In this document: piece after piece, positions 30,906 to 40,849 of the stretch
Numbering within the stretch: the first letter of the stretch is position 1
How the letters are laid out: every line of letters begins with the position of its first letter
From: Halothiobacillus sp.
Lineage (GTDB): Bacteria; Pseudomonadota; Gammaproteobacteria; Halothiobacillales; Halothiobacillaceae
Length of the DNA stretch: 64,000 nt
NCBI GenBank assembly: GCA_016278265.1
Contig: JADQCE010000003.1
Span: 124,001-188,000 of the forward strand
Reading direction: 5' to 3'
Translations under genes and position numbers: made by a program
The notes under the pieces: model-generated
What the model was told of the DNA's origin: nothing
Seen by the model: the letters and a program-made list of their open reading frames with translations, nothing else
Databases searched by the model: none

Positions 30906-32141
30906 ATGAACCCGCCGCCCGCCGGTACGTTCGGGCGAGCAATCCGGCTCGCAATACTGGCCGCGCTGACCACGTTCGCCCCGCCAGTCCTCGCCGAGGA
31001 GCCGATCCAGGAGCGCATCGAGGCCCAGCGCGGGGTAATCGAGTCCACCGAGAAGCAACGGATTGCCGCGCGCGAGTCGCTGGCCGCGTTGCAAAAGCGC
31101 ATGGCCTTTCTGGAAGAAAAGACGCGCGAACTGGACGCGGAGCGCAAGGATCTCGAATCCCGTCAGCAGACACTCGATCAACGCGAGGCCGAACTGCGAG
31201 AGGGGCTTGCCCAACGCCGCGCCGAACTCGAGCACCGTCTGCAGGCAGCCTATCCGCTGACACGTGGCAGCGTCCTGCAGGCTCTACTGGGCGACGGCGA
31301 TGCGCTGCAAACCGACCGCGACCTGCACTATCTGCGTGCGCTGATCCGCCCCGTCGAACAGGCCCTGCAAGCACTCGAAGCACAGCGGGCCCAACTAGCC
31401 GAGAACCGCCAGGCGATTGCCAAAACCGATCGTGAACTGGGCGAGGCCGGCAAACGCCTCGACCGGCACTATCAGGACGTCGGCTCGAACCTCACCGAGC
31501 AGCAGCGATTGCTTGCCTCGTTGGGCGAGACGCTTGATGAGCAACAGCAGACCTTGAAGAACTTGCTGGATCGCAAACGGCGGCTTGACCGTGAAGTGGC
31601 TGCGGCACAGAAAGCCGCCGAGGCCGAGGCCGAGGCGGAACGCCGTCGAGCCGAACGCGAACAGGCAAAAAAACAGGCCAAGCAGGACCGAAGTCCGCCG
31701 CCCAAAGAAAGTCCGCCGCCCAAGGCAGCCCCCTCAGCCCAGGTCAGGGACGATGGCAGCATCCCGATCGCCGGACGCATCGAACGCCGTTTCGGCGAGA
31801 CCCTGCCTCAGGGGCGCCTGCGCAACGAGGGCATCATCTTCCATGTCGCCCGCGCCAGCGCGGTTCGGGCAGTCGATGCCGGCCATGTGGCATTCGCCGG
31901 TAGGCTCAAGGGCTGGGGGCAACTGGTGATGTTGCGACACGACGGCGACTTCCTTTCACTCTACGCCCACTGCCGCTCGCTGGATGTCGCCAAGGGCGAT
32001 CGCGTGGCACGCGGCGATCGCCTCTGCACGTCGGGGATCATCGACGCCGACCAGGAAGGGTTGTACGTCGAGGTGCGCCGGGGCAACCGCCCCATCGATC
32101 CGGACCGTTGGCCGGCTTGGCGCAAGGTGGTCGGCGGCTGA
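30906..32141 (+). CDS. envC: Murein hydrolase activator EnvC
   Basis: A 411-aa periplasmic division protein that activates amidases at the septum under FtsEX control. The signal peptide spans about residues 1-30 (ending PPVLAEE); long coiled coils cover about 35-255; a linker rich in K and P leads to a LytM domain (about 290-405). The LytM zinc ligands are degenerate (NEGIIFHVA, YAHCRS, LYVEVR), so it is an activator, not a peptidase. ctpA follows, as in many proteobacteria. Confidence 0.9.
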   Translation: MNPPPAGTFGRAIRLAILAALTTFAPPVLAEEPIQERIEAQRGVIESTEKQRIAARESLAALQKRMAFLEEKTRELDAERKDLESRQQTLDQREAELREGLAQRRAELEHRLQAAYPLTRGSVLQALLGDGDALQTDRDLHYLRALIRPVEQALQALEAQRAQLAENRQAIAKTDRELGEAGKRLDRHYQDVGSNLTEQQRLLASLGETLDEQQQTLKNLLDRKRRLDREVAAAQKAAEAEAEAERRRAEREQAKKQAKQDRSPPPKESPPPKAAPSAQVRDDGSIPIAGRIERRFGETLPQGRLRNEGIIFHVARASAVRAVDAGHVAFAGRLKGWGQLVMLRHDGDFLSLYAHCRSLDVAKGDRVARGDRLCTSGIIDADQEGLYVEVRRGNRPIDPDRWPAWRKVVGG

Positions 32142-32464
32142 CCCGCCAACGGTGGCGGCGGCTCCCGGCGTGTACTACAAGGGTGATCCCAGTTCACTAA
32201 TTAGGGCTCGCGGCCGGGGGCTCGCCCATGGCATAGTTGACGGCAATCGTGTCGGGCAGGACTGACTCCGCCCAGGCAGCGCGACGGGGCCAAACCAACC
32301 GCCCAAGTGAACGATCACGCCGCCACCGCGCGCCTTGATTGCCGGGCCGTCGCCCCCACCATCACAGGAATAGCACGATACGCTCACCCGGGGCACCCCG
32401 CGTGGCGACCGCACAACCGGCCCAATTGGGCCCGATACCGCTGATTGAGACTAGAGAGAACACC
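32142..32464 (+). other. envC-ctpA intergenic region
   Basis: 323 bp with no supported gene. It contains a 14-bp palindrome GGCCCAATTGGGCC (32419-32432) about 33 bp before the ctpA start, and a GAGAGAAC ribosome-site-like stretch just before it. A ctpA promoter probably lies here, but no clear -35/-10 pair is visible. Confidence 0.4.
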
Positions 32465-33796
32465 ATGACCACTTGGATCCGCAAGGCCTCGAACCTGGGC
32501 ATCGCCGCCTTTTTCGGCTTTGCCATTGCCATTGCCATCAACGCGATGGCCGAACGACCGGCCGAGACCAGCAGCGACATCCCGCTGGAGCAGTTGCGGA
32601 CCTATTCGGACGTGCTCGACCGCGTGCGCTCGGATTACGTCGATGACATCAGCGAGGGCGAGCTGATCGAGAATTCCATCCGCGGGATGATCTCGGAGCT
32701 CGACCCCCACTCGGGCTACCTCGACGACGAGGAATTCAAGAGCCTGCGCGAATCCACCTCTGGCGAATTTGGCGGCCTGGGCATCCAGGTGGGGATGAAG
32801 GATGGCGTGCTGACGGTCATCGCCCCGATTGATGACACCCCGGCGAAGCGCGCCGGGCTTGAGGCAGGCGACAAGATCATTCGCATCGACGGCGAACTGA
32901 CCCAGGACATGGACCTCGAGGAGGCCGTCAAGGTGATGCGGGGCAAGCCGGGGACGGATATCGACCTGACGATCGCCCGCGAAGGCGAGAAAAAGCCGCT
33001 CGAGTTCACCATCACCCGCGCCATCATCAAGACCGAATCCGTCAGGCATGAAATGCTGGAGCCAGGTCTGGGCTACATCCGCGTGTCTCAGTTCCAGTCA
33101 CGCACCGTCGAGCAGATGCACGACGCCCTGGACGAGCTAATCGAGAAGAACGACGGCAAGCCACTCAAGGGGTTGGTCCTCGATCTGCGCAACAACCCCG
33201 GCGGCGTCCTCGACGGCTCGGTCGAGATGGTCGACGCCTTCCTCGAGGCAGGTCAGATCGTCTACACCAAGGGTCGCGTCGCGGATGCCAAGATGAGCTT
33301 CGAGGCGAGCAATGGCGACCGCCTCGACGGGGCGCCGATGGTCGTGCTGGTAAACGGCGGGTCGGCATCGGCCTCCGAGATCGTCGCCGGCGCGCTGCAG
33401 GACAGCGGCCGGGCGCTGGTCATCGGCGAGCAAACCTTCGGCAAGGGCTCGGTCCAGTCGATCATGCCGTTGTCCAATGGTGGTGCCCTGCGTCTGACGA
33501 CCGCGCGCTACTACACCCCGAGCGGCCGCTCCATCCAGGCCGAGGGCATCAAGCCGGACGTCACCGTTCATCAGCTCAAGGTCAGCGATATCGAGGAGGT
33601 GTTCTCCATCTCCGAAGCCAGCCTTGCCGGCCATCTGACTAACGGTGATTCGGACATGACGGACACCGCCGAGTCGGCGGAAAATAGTGAGGACGGCGAA
33701 GATCGCGAACCGCTGGTCATCCGCGACTACCAGCTCTACGAAGCGCTGAACATGCTCAAGGGCATGGTGATCGTCAGCAAGAACACCCACCGCTGA
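32465..33796 (+). CDS. ctpA: C-terminal processing protease (S41, CtpA)
   Basis: A 443-aa periplasmic serine protease. An N-terminal membrane anchor (about 10-28) is followed by a PDZ domain (about 85-165; GLGIQVGMKDG...IRIDGE). The catalytic Ser/Lys dyad lies in NGGSASASEIVAG and QTFGKGSVQSI. A Ser/Asp/Glu-rich segment (about 395-420) precedes the C terminus. The order envC-ctpA links it to peptidoglycan remodelling enzymes. Confidence 0.94.
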   Translation: MTTWIRKASNLGIAAFFGFAIAIAINAMAERPAETSSDIPLEQLRTYSDVLDRVRSDYVDDISEGELIENSIRGMISELDPHSGYLDDEEFKSLRESTSGEFGGLGIQVGMKDGVLTVIAPIDDTPAKRAGLEAGDKIIRIDGELTQDMDLEEAVKVMRGKPGTDIDLTIAREGEKKPLEFTITRAIIKTESVRHEMLEPGLGYIRVSQFQSRTVEQMHDALDELIEKNDGKPLKGLVLDLRNNPGGVLDGSVEMVDAFLEAGQIVYTKGRVADAKMSFEASNGDRLDGAPMVVLVNGGSASASEIVAGALQDSGRALVIGEQTFGKGSVQSIMPLSNGGALRLTTARYYTPSGRSIQAEGIKPDVTVHQLKVSDIEEVFSISEASLAGHLTNGDSDMTDTAESAENSEDGEDREPLVIRDYQLYEALNMLKGMVIVSKNTHR

Positions 33797-33825
33797 TCGC
33801 ACGGCACACGAGGAGGAAGCGCGAC

Positions 33826-34380
33826 ATGGCAAGCAAGGCTCTGGTCCTTCTGGCACCCGGGTTCGAGGACCTGGAGGCCATCACCACCATCGACATCCTG
33901 CGTCGTGGCGGTATCCAGGTGGAGGTCGCCGCGCTGCACGAAGACGAAGTGACCGGTTCGCGCGGCACCACGGTGGTTGCCGACACCAACCTCACCCTGC
34001 TCGACGAGAGCCGGGTCTTCGATGCCATTGTCCTGCCCGGCGGCCAGCCCGGAGCGAACAACCTCGCCGCCGACAAGCGGGTGCTCAAGCGCCTGCAGGA
34101 CCAGTCGGTTGCCGGGCGCTGGATCGGCGCCATCTGTGCCGCGCCGAAGGTGCTGGCCGCTGCCAACCTGCTCAAAGGTCGTCGCATCACGCATTTCCCC
34201 GGCGCCCTCGATGCCAACGAGGCGCAGGGTGCCGAGGTGACCGACGAGGCCGTGGTGGTCGACGGCAACCTGGTCACCGGGCGCGGCCCGGGTGTGGCGA
34301 TGGACTTTGCCCTCGCTCTGGTCGAACAACTGGCCGGGCGCGAGACCCGCGACGCGGTGGAATCAAAGCTCGCCCGTTGA
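33826..34380 (+). CDS. DJ-1/PfpI family protein (YajL-like)
   Basis: A 184-aa cytoplasmic protein of the DJ-1/YajL branch. The conserved Glu (GFEDLEAI, E14) and nucleophile C104 (GAICAAPKVL) are present, along with VLPGGQPGANNL. Proposed functions of the branch are protection from oxidative and carbonyl stress; the deglycase activity is disputed. AGGAGG precedes the ATG. Confidence 0.9.
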   Translation: MASKALVLLAPGFEDLEAITTIDILRRGGIQVEVAALHEDEVTGSRGTTVVADTNLTLLDESRVFDAIVLPGGQPGANNLAADKRVLKRLQDQSVAGRWIGAICAAPKVLAAANLLKGRRITHFPGALDANEAQGAEVTDEAVVVDGNLVTGRGPGVAMDFALALVEQLAGRETRDAVESKLAR

Positions 34381-34415
34381 GTCAACTGATCGACAAGCGC
34401 CCCCATCACGTCCCA

Positions 34416-34442
34416 CGCCTGCCCATGCGGCAGGCGTTTTCC
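34416..34442 (+). terminator. Terminator after the DJ-1 gene
   Basis: CGCCTGCC / GGCAGGCG 8-bp stem, CATGC loop, followed by TTTT. The next gene starts 14 bp downstream, so it may be read through or act as an attenuator. Confidence 0.7.
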
Positions 34443-34453
34443 GTTGTTACCTC

Positions 34454-35083
34454 ATGAGCCAGGCCACCTCGTCAACCGGCTATGTCACCCCGGCCGCGAC
34501 GATCGAGCGCGAGCTGGAGGTCAAGAAAAGCCGCTTCATCGCTCGCGCCGGACAGGTCGCGGACCGCCGGGCGGCACTGGCCTTCGTCGAGGCGGCGAAG
34601 GCCGACTACCCGGACGCCCGCCATCACTGCTGGGCCTACCTGGTCGGCAACCCAGAAACCGCCGCCAGCGCGGCGATGAGCGATGACGGCGAACCAAGTG
34701 GCACGGCCGGCAAGCCAATTCTCAATGTCATCCAGCACAAGGGCATCGGTGACGTGATCGTGGTGGTATCGCGCTACTTCGGCGGGGTGAAGCTGGGCGC
34801 CGGTGGCCTGGTGCGCGCCTATGCCGGGTCGACACAGCAGGTGCTCGCCGAACTCCCCCTGGACGAACATCGCCCGCAGCGGGCCTTCACCCTGGCGTTC
34901 GACTTCGCCGACGAGCAGCCGTTGCGCCACTGGTCAAACCTGCACGGGGCGCAACTGCAGTCGATCGACTACGGCAACCGCGTTACGGCGCGACTGGACG
35001 TGCCCGTCGAACAGGTCGAGGCCTTCAAGGCTTTCCTAGGCGCCCAGGGCATCGAACGGCTCAAACCACCCAACGACGACTGA
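34454..35083 (+). CDS. YigZ/IMPACT family protein
   Basis: A 209-aa protein of the UPF0029 family. The N-terminal part has KKSRFIARAGQV and HHCWAYLVG; the middle signature DGEPSGTAGKPILNVI and VVSRYFGGVKLGAGGLVRAY is diagnostic. A C-terminal DUF1949-like ferredoxin fold follows. Bacterial members are of uncertain function; the eukaryotic IMPACT protein affects translation control. Confidence 0.88.
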   Translation: MSQATSSTGYVTPAATIERELEVKKSRFIARAGQVADRRAALAFVEAAKADYPDARHHCWAYLVGNPETAASAAMSDDGEPSGTAGKPILNVIQHKGIGDVIVVVSRYFGGVKLGAGGLVRAYAGSTQQVLAELPLDEHRPQRAFTLAFDFADEQPLRHWSNLHGAQLQSIDYGNRVTARLDVPVEQVEAFKAFLGAQGIERLKPPNDD

Positions 35084-35113
35084 GCGCGACCGACGACGCG
35101 CGCCGATAGACGC

Positions 35114-35148
35114 AAAAAGGCCCGGGCAGTTGCCCGGGCCTCGCTTTT
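35114..35148. terminator. Bidirectional terminator, yigZ-type gene / amtB
   Basis: An 11-bp stem AGGCCCGGGCA / TGCCCGGGCCT (35118-35141) with A run on the left and T run on the right serves both converging genes. Confidence 0.85.
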
Positions 35149-35188
35149 GCTGACACGTCCCTGTGTCGTCGACTGAGTCGATGCGTCC

Positions 35189-36433
<1,245 letters not shown>

Positions 36434-36448
36434 GGTGTAATCCTCCGC

Positions 36449-36841
<393 letters not shown>

Positions 36842-36851
36842 TCAGGCGGGA

Positions 36852-37571
36852 TCAGAACGACTTCGACCAGCTGATCCAGAGCTTCAGATCGTCTGAATTC
36901 GAATCGGCCCATGCGTGGTCTCCTGAGATATCGGCCATCTCCAAGTTGAAGCCCACCGAACCAAAATCGCCGACGTCCTTCGACAATCCTGCGCTCCAGT
37001 GACCGTAGTCGAGTTCGTTGGTCGAGCTGTCGGCGTCAAAGCTGTAGTAGCCGTAATACAGGCTGCCGCTGTAACCGGAATCGCCAAACGGCACGTCGAC
37101 ACCGGCGTAGTAGTACAGGTCGCCGGTATCGAAGGCCGCCGTATCACCAGTCGCTTGCGAGTTAACCGTGTACGCCAGGCCCGCGGTGAGGTAGCTGTAG
37201 GTCAACGAGCCGTAGATCTCGCCGAAGTCGAGATCGTCGCCGTCCGGGTAGGCGTAGTAGATGTAGCCGACGTCGTAACCGAGATCGCCGATGCTGCCGC
37301 CATAGCCGGCATAGAGGTCGAGCTCGTAGCTGGTGCCGTCACCGAAGTCGACCGTGGACGCCCAGGTGCCGGCGTAGAAACCGGAGTCGTGACCGTAGTC
37401 GAGACCACCTTGAACGGCCGCGCCATCGTCGGTCTGGGTGACGCCGCGGAAGAAGTAGTTGGAAACCACGCCGACATTCGCGGAAACCTCGGCCGCTGCC
37501 ACGGAAGGCAGGGTAAGGGCCGACAGGCTGACGGCGGAGGCGATGCTGGTGGCGATGAGTGTCTTTTTCAT
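36852..37571 (-). CDS. TorF-family putative outer-membrane porin
   Basis: A 239-aa beta-barrel protein with a signal peptide (about 1-27, ending VAAAE) and alternating aromatic strands rich in Tyr, Gly and Asp; it ends WISWSKSF with the C-terminal Phe needed for barrel insertion. The N-terminal NVGVVSNYFFRGVTQT is the family signature. Placement before glnK-amtB and under a sigma54 promoter suggests uptake of a nitrogen compound. Confidence 0.88.
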   Translation of the reverse strand: MKKTLIATSIASAVSLSALTLPSVAAAEVSANVGVVSNYFFRGVTQTDDGAAVQGGLDYGHDSGFYAGTWASTVDFGDGTSYELDLYAGYGGSIGDLGYDVGYIYYAYPDGDDLDFGEIYGSLTYSYLTAGLAYTVNSQATGDTAAFDTGDLYYYAGVDVPFGDSGYSGSLYYGYYSFDADSSTNELDYGHWSAGLSKDVGDFGSVGFNLEMADISGDHAWADSNSDDLKLWISWSKSF

Positions 37572-37614
37572 GTCTGTGCTCCATCAGGTGAACGTTCGGG
37601 TTCGCCCAGGACAT

Positions 37615-37631
37615 TGCACCGCCCGTGCCAG
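37615..37631 (-). promoter_or_regulatory. sigma54 promoter of torF-glnK-amtB
   Basis: On the minus strand CTGGCACGGGCGGTGCA: GG and GC elements are 12 bp apart, as required for -24/-12. Fits the YTGGCACG-N4-TTGCW consensus with one mismatch (GTGCA). It lies about 44 bp before the torF ATG. Confidence 0.8.
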
Positions 37632-37704
37632 TTCTTCTTATCGTTTGTTTACAACGGCTTATGTCACGCCCGCTCGCTTACATGCCCCGGGCCGCATTGT
37701 GGCC

Positions 37705-37719
37705 TCACCAATTTGGTGA
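37705..37719 (-). promoter_or_regulatory. NtrC-binding site, proximal
   Basis: TCACCA-ATT-TGGTGA, a perfect dyad matching the CACCA-N3-TGGTG core of NtrC enhancers. Its centre is 108 bp upstream of the predicted transcription start. Confidence 0.7.
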
Positions 37720-37736
37720 TCGGCTTTTTTGCCGAT
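37719..37736. repeat. Inverted repeat between the two NtrC sites
   Basis: ATCGGC-TTTTTT-GCCGAT, a perfect 6-bp dyad exactly filling the space between the NtrC-like sites. Purpose unknown; it could be a bend or a short terminator. Confidence 0.5.
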
Positions 37737-37751
37737 GCTCCAATATGGTGC
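37736..37751 (-). promoter_or_regulatory. NtrC-binding site, distal
   Basis: TGCTCCA-ATA-TGGTGC, one mismatch from the NtrC core. Centre is about 140 bp upstream of the predicted start and 32 bp from the proximal site. Confidence 0.6.
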
Positions 37752-37863
37752 GATCGTCGCCGTTCGAATCGTTGCCGCTCGGGGCCGCGGCATCTTGCAT
37801 CTGCCCGGGGTATCCCCAACAATCGTGAGGTCGTCGTCGACGAACCACATCGAGGTATCGAGC

Positions 37864-38145
37864 ATGTCCATCACCCACACGATCGAAGAGATCTCCCAGC
37901 GCATCGAGCAGGCCATGCCCGAGAGCCTGCGCGAGGGCAAGCAGGAATTCGACAAGGCCGTTCGCCAGGCCGTCAGCAACGGCTTTTCCCGCATGGATCT
38001 GGTCACGCGCGAGGAATTCGACGTGCAGACCCAGGTGCTCGCCCGCACCCGCGCCAAGCTCGAGGCACTGGAGCAGCGCGTCGCCGAGATGGAAAAGCAC
38101 CATGGCAGCCATCCGGACCATGAAGAAGGCGACATGGCCAGCTAA
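37864..38145 (+). CDS. ubiK: Ubiquinone biosynthesis accessory factor UbiK (BMFP family)
   Basis: A 93-aa protein: amphipathic N-terminal half and a C-terminal coiled coil (about 55-80; RTRAKLEALEQRVAEMEK), ending in an acidic His-containing tail. This is the YqiC/BMFP layout. UbiK supports aerobic ubiquinone synthesis in a complex with UbiJ. Next to comM, as in several gammaproteobacteria, and downstream of the divergent nitrogen genes. Confidence 0.85.
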   Translation: MSITHTIEEISQRIEQAMPESLREGKQEFDKAVRQAVSNGFSRMDLVTREEFDVQTQVLARTRAKLEALEQRVAEMEKHHGSHPDHEEGDMAS

Positions 38146-38191
38146 ACCCTGACCCGGCGACCCAACTCCCTCGCCGGATCGCTCAACTGGT

Positions 38192-38225
38192 CCTTGGCGC
38201 CGGGCATGGAGGCTCGGCGCCAAGG
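38192..38225. repeat. Perfect 11-bp hairpin between ubiK and comM
   Basis: CCTTGGCGCCG / CGGCGCCAAGG with a 12-base loop. It has no T run on either side, so it could end the ubiK transcript only in a Rho- or RNase-related way. Confidence 0.65.
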
Positions 38226-38306
38226 TCCTCAGGCCAAAAATCCCCGCCGGCGCTGTTTTCAGCAAGGCGCGCCGGCCGAGCTCGCCACGACACGAGGCAT
38301 ACGGAC

Positions 38307-39812
38307 ATGCCCATCGCCAAGATCCACAGCCGGGCCCTGCTCGGCATTCACGCCCCCGCGGTCACCGTCGAGGCCCATGTCGCCCCGGGCCTGCCGGCCT
38401 TCACCCTGGTCGGCCTACCCGAGACCGCGGTGCGCGAATCCCGGGACCGGGTGCGCGCGGCGATCCTCTCCTCGGGCTTCGAGTTCCCGCCGCGTCGGCT
38501 GACCGTCAACCTCGCCCCGGCCGACCTGCCCAAGGAAAGCGCGCGCTTCGATCTCGCCATCGCCCTGGCCATCCTCGCCGCCACTGGCCAACTGCCGGCC
38601 GTGGCCCGCGAACGATTGGCGCATATCGAATGCCTGGGTGAGCTTTCCCTGGACGGCGGCCTGCGCACGGTCCGCGGCAATCTTTCCGCTGCGCGGGCTG
38701 CCCGTGATGCGGGACGGGAGCTCCTCCTGCCCATCGAGGGCCGAGCCGAGGCGGAATTGATCCCGGGGATTGCCGGCCGAGGGCTGCATCATCTGCGTGA
38801 TCTGGTGGCCTACCTGGCGGGCGAGGCCGATCCCGTAAAGCTTGAGCACCGCCCACCCCCATCGGTCGACCCGGCCATCAACGGCGATCTTGCCGACGTC
38901 CGCGGCCAGCCCCGGGCCAAGCGCGCGCTGGCAATTGCTGCGGCGGGCAAACACAACCTATTGCTGATCGGGCCGCCCGGCGCCGGCAAGAGCATGCTGG
39001 CCCAACGGCTCGCCGGCATCCTGCCGCCGATGACCGAGGAAGAGGCCCTGGCCGCCGCCGAGGTGGCCACCGTTACGCCGGGTGGCTTCGACCCGGCTCG
39101 TTTCGCTGAGCGCCCGTTTCGCGCACCGCATCATTCCGCCTCGGCGGTCGCGCTGATCGGCGGTGGGTCGCACCCCGCACCCGGCGAGATATCCCTTGCC
39201 CACCACGGCACGCTGTTTCTCGATGAGTTGCCCGAATTCGATCGGCGCGTGCTCGAGGCCCTGCGTGAGCCTCTTGAGGCCGGCTCGGTGATGATCTCGC
39301 GGGCCGCGCGCCACGCCCGTTTTCCGGCCGACTTTCAGCTGGTCGCCGCGATGAACCCCTCACCCCAAGGCAGCGAGATCCACTCGCGCGCCGCGCAGCG
39401 CTACCGCGCCAAGGTGTCCGGCCCCTTGCTCGATCGGATCGACATCCACCTGGAAGTCCCGCGTGTGCCGGCCACCGATCTCGACCAGGCACAGCCGGAC
39501 GGCGAGGACAGTCGGACCGTACGCGAGCGGGTGATCGCGGCACGCCAGCGCATGCGGGCACGACAGGGAGTGGTCAACGCGCGGCTGGACGCCGCCGGGG
39601 TGGCCGAACACATCGTGCTGGCTCGGGCCGAGCGCGACATGCTCAACCGGGCGATCGAGCAGCTGAATCTCTCGGGGCGGGCGCGCGAGCGGATTCTAAA
39701 GCTCGCCCGCAGCATCGCCGACTACGAGGATCACGACGCGATCGATGCGACCGCACTAGCCGAGGCAATCGGCTACCGCAACCTCGATCGGCTGTTCAGC
39801 GGAGGAGTGTAA
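38307..39812 (+). CDS. comM: Competence-related AAA+ helicase ComM (YifB, Mg-chelatase-like)
   Basis: A 501-aa protein. The N-terminal Lon-protease-like domain starts IHSRALLGIHAPAVTVEAHV. The Walker A is GPPGAGKSMLAQRL; Walker B is LFLDELPEF, followed by PCPCG-type region replaced by AMNPSPQGS. The C-terminal Mg-chelatase-like helical domain ends GYRNLDRL. ComM drives branch migration during natural transformation. The missing cysteines of the usual CPCG motif are a small oddity. Confidence 0.94.
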   Translation: MPIAKIHSRALLGIHAPAVTVEAHVAPGLPAFTLVGLPETAVRESRDRVRAAILSSGFEFPPRRLTVNLAPADLPKESARFDLAIALAILAATGQLPAVARERLAHIECLGELSLDGGLRTVRGNLSAARAARDAGRELLLPIEGRAEAELIPGIAGRGLHHLRDLVAYLAGEADPVKLEHRPPPSVDPAINGDLADVRGQPRAKRALAIAAAGKHNLLLIGPPGAGKSMLAQRLAGILPPMTEEEALAAAEVATVTPGGFDPARFAERPFRAPHHSASAVALIGGGSHPAPGEISLAHHGTLFLDELPEFDRRVLEALREPLEAGSVMISRAARHARFPADFQLVAAMNPSPQGSEIHSRAAQRYRAKVSGPLLDRIDIHLEVPRVPATDLDQAQPDGEDSRTVRERVIAARQRMRARQGVVNARLDAAGVAEHIVLARAERDMLNRAIEQLNLSGRARERILKLARSIADYEDHDAIDATALAEAIGYRNLDRLFSGGV

Positions 39813-39819
39813 GAAGAAC

Positions 39820-39848
39820 GCTAGGGAAGCGTGCAGACCTTCCCTAGC
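39820..39848. repeat. Hairpin at the comM/cmoB junction resembling the parA-parB repeat
   Basis: Arms GCTAGGGAAG / CTTCCCTAGC with a 9-base loop lie between the converging genes and include the cmoB stop. Read on the minus strand it starts GGCTAGGGAAGGTCTGCAC, closely resembling the start of the parA-parB hairpin (GGCTAAGGAAACTCTGCAC). Confidence 0.7.
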
Positions 39849-40842
39849 CGGGACAGCGGGCCGTAATGATCGCACGCCGGGGCGCGGGCAGGCCTTCGCG
39901 GGTCCGGGAGGGGTCGCCGGGGCCGAGGAAGTCGACCAGCGATTGTCGGTCACCGAACCAGTCGGTGCGGTGCTGCTCTTCCTCGGTGGTCACCGTCACG
40001 TCGACCAGTTCGGGATCGACGAAGCCCATGCGCTTGAGCCAGCCGATGACGGCGGCGGGACTGGGCAGAAACCAGACATTGCGCATGCCGGCGTAGCGAT
40101 CCGCCGGCGTGAGGATGGTGGTGGCATCGCCCTCGACCACCAGGGTCTCGAGCACCAGCTCGCCGCCGGGCCGCAGGCAGGCCTTGAGCTCGCCCAGATG
40201 CGTGAACGGATCGCGGCGGTGGTAGAGCACGCCCATCGAGAAGACGGTGTCGAAGCGCGGCCGCTGCGGAAAGCCTTCCAGTGTGGTGGGCACGATGCCT
40301 GCGCGCGTCTCGCCCAGCAGGTGGGCGACGGCATGAAACTGGGCCACGAACACCCAGGTCGGGTCGACGCCGAGGGCAAAGTCCGCCCCCGCCCCCAGCA
40401 TGCGCCAGAGGTGATAACCGTTGCCACTGCCGATATCGAGCACGCGCCGACCGGCGAGTGGCTGGATCCGATCGACCAAACGATCCCATTTAAGATCCGA
40501 GCGCCACTCGGTGTCGATCGACACGCCGAACAGGTCGAAGGGCCCCTTGCGCCAGGGGATCAGGTCGCGAAGGACATCCTCCAGCCCGGGCACGGCCTCA
40601 TCGGCGCGCGCGGTGATGGCCGGTCGGTCGAGATGATTGATCGCCCCAGCAGGGCGCTCGGGGAGATCGCCGACGGCGGCCAGCCATCGTGGCCAGTCAC
40701 CGTGATTGACCGCGGCCCAGTCGAACGTGCGCCACCCCTCCATCGGCATGCGCCTGGGGAGGTGACCGAGCGCGGCACGGGTCTGGCGGGCGATGCGCTC
40801 GATGCCGAGCGCGACCGACCGCTCCTTTTCGGCATCCCTCAT
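39844..40842 (-). CDS. cmoB: tRNA U34 carboxymethyltransferase CmoB
   Basis: A 332-aa enzyme transferring carboxymethyl from carboxy-SAM to ho5U34. Typical segments are PWRKGPFDLFGVSIDTEWRSD, VLDIGSGNGYHLWRMLGAGA, the VDPTWVF cofactor segment and FSMGVLYHRRDP. It starts 7 bp after the DUF2860 gene and is separated by that gene from cmoA, which makes its cofactor. Confidence 0.95.
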   Translation of the reverse strand: MRDAEKERSVALGIERIARQTRAALGHLPRRMPMEGWRTFDWAAVNHGDWPRWLAAVGDLPERPAGAINHLDRPAITARADEAVPGLEDVLRDLIPWRKGPFDLFGVSIDTEWRSDLKWDRLVDRIQPLAGRRVLDIGSGNGYHLWRMLGAGADFALGVDPTWVFVAQFHAVAHLLGETRAGIVPTTLEGFPQRPRFDTVFSMGVLYHRRDPFTHLGELKACLRPGGELVLETLVVEGDATTILTPADRYAGMRNVWFLPSPAAVIGWLKRMGFVDPELVDVTVTTEEEQHRTDWFGDRQSLVDFLGPGDPSRTREGLPAPRRAIITARCPG

Positions 40843-40849
40843 CGACTGA

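Noticed and set aside
30906-32141. Active LytM metallopeptidase
   Set aside because: The zinc-ligand positions are degenerate (NEGIIFHVA, LYVEVR), as in EnvC activators.
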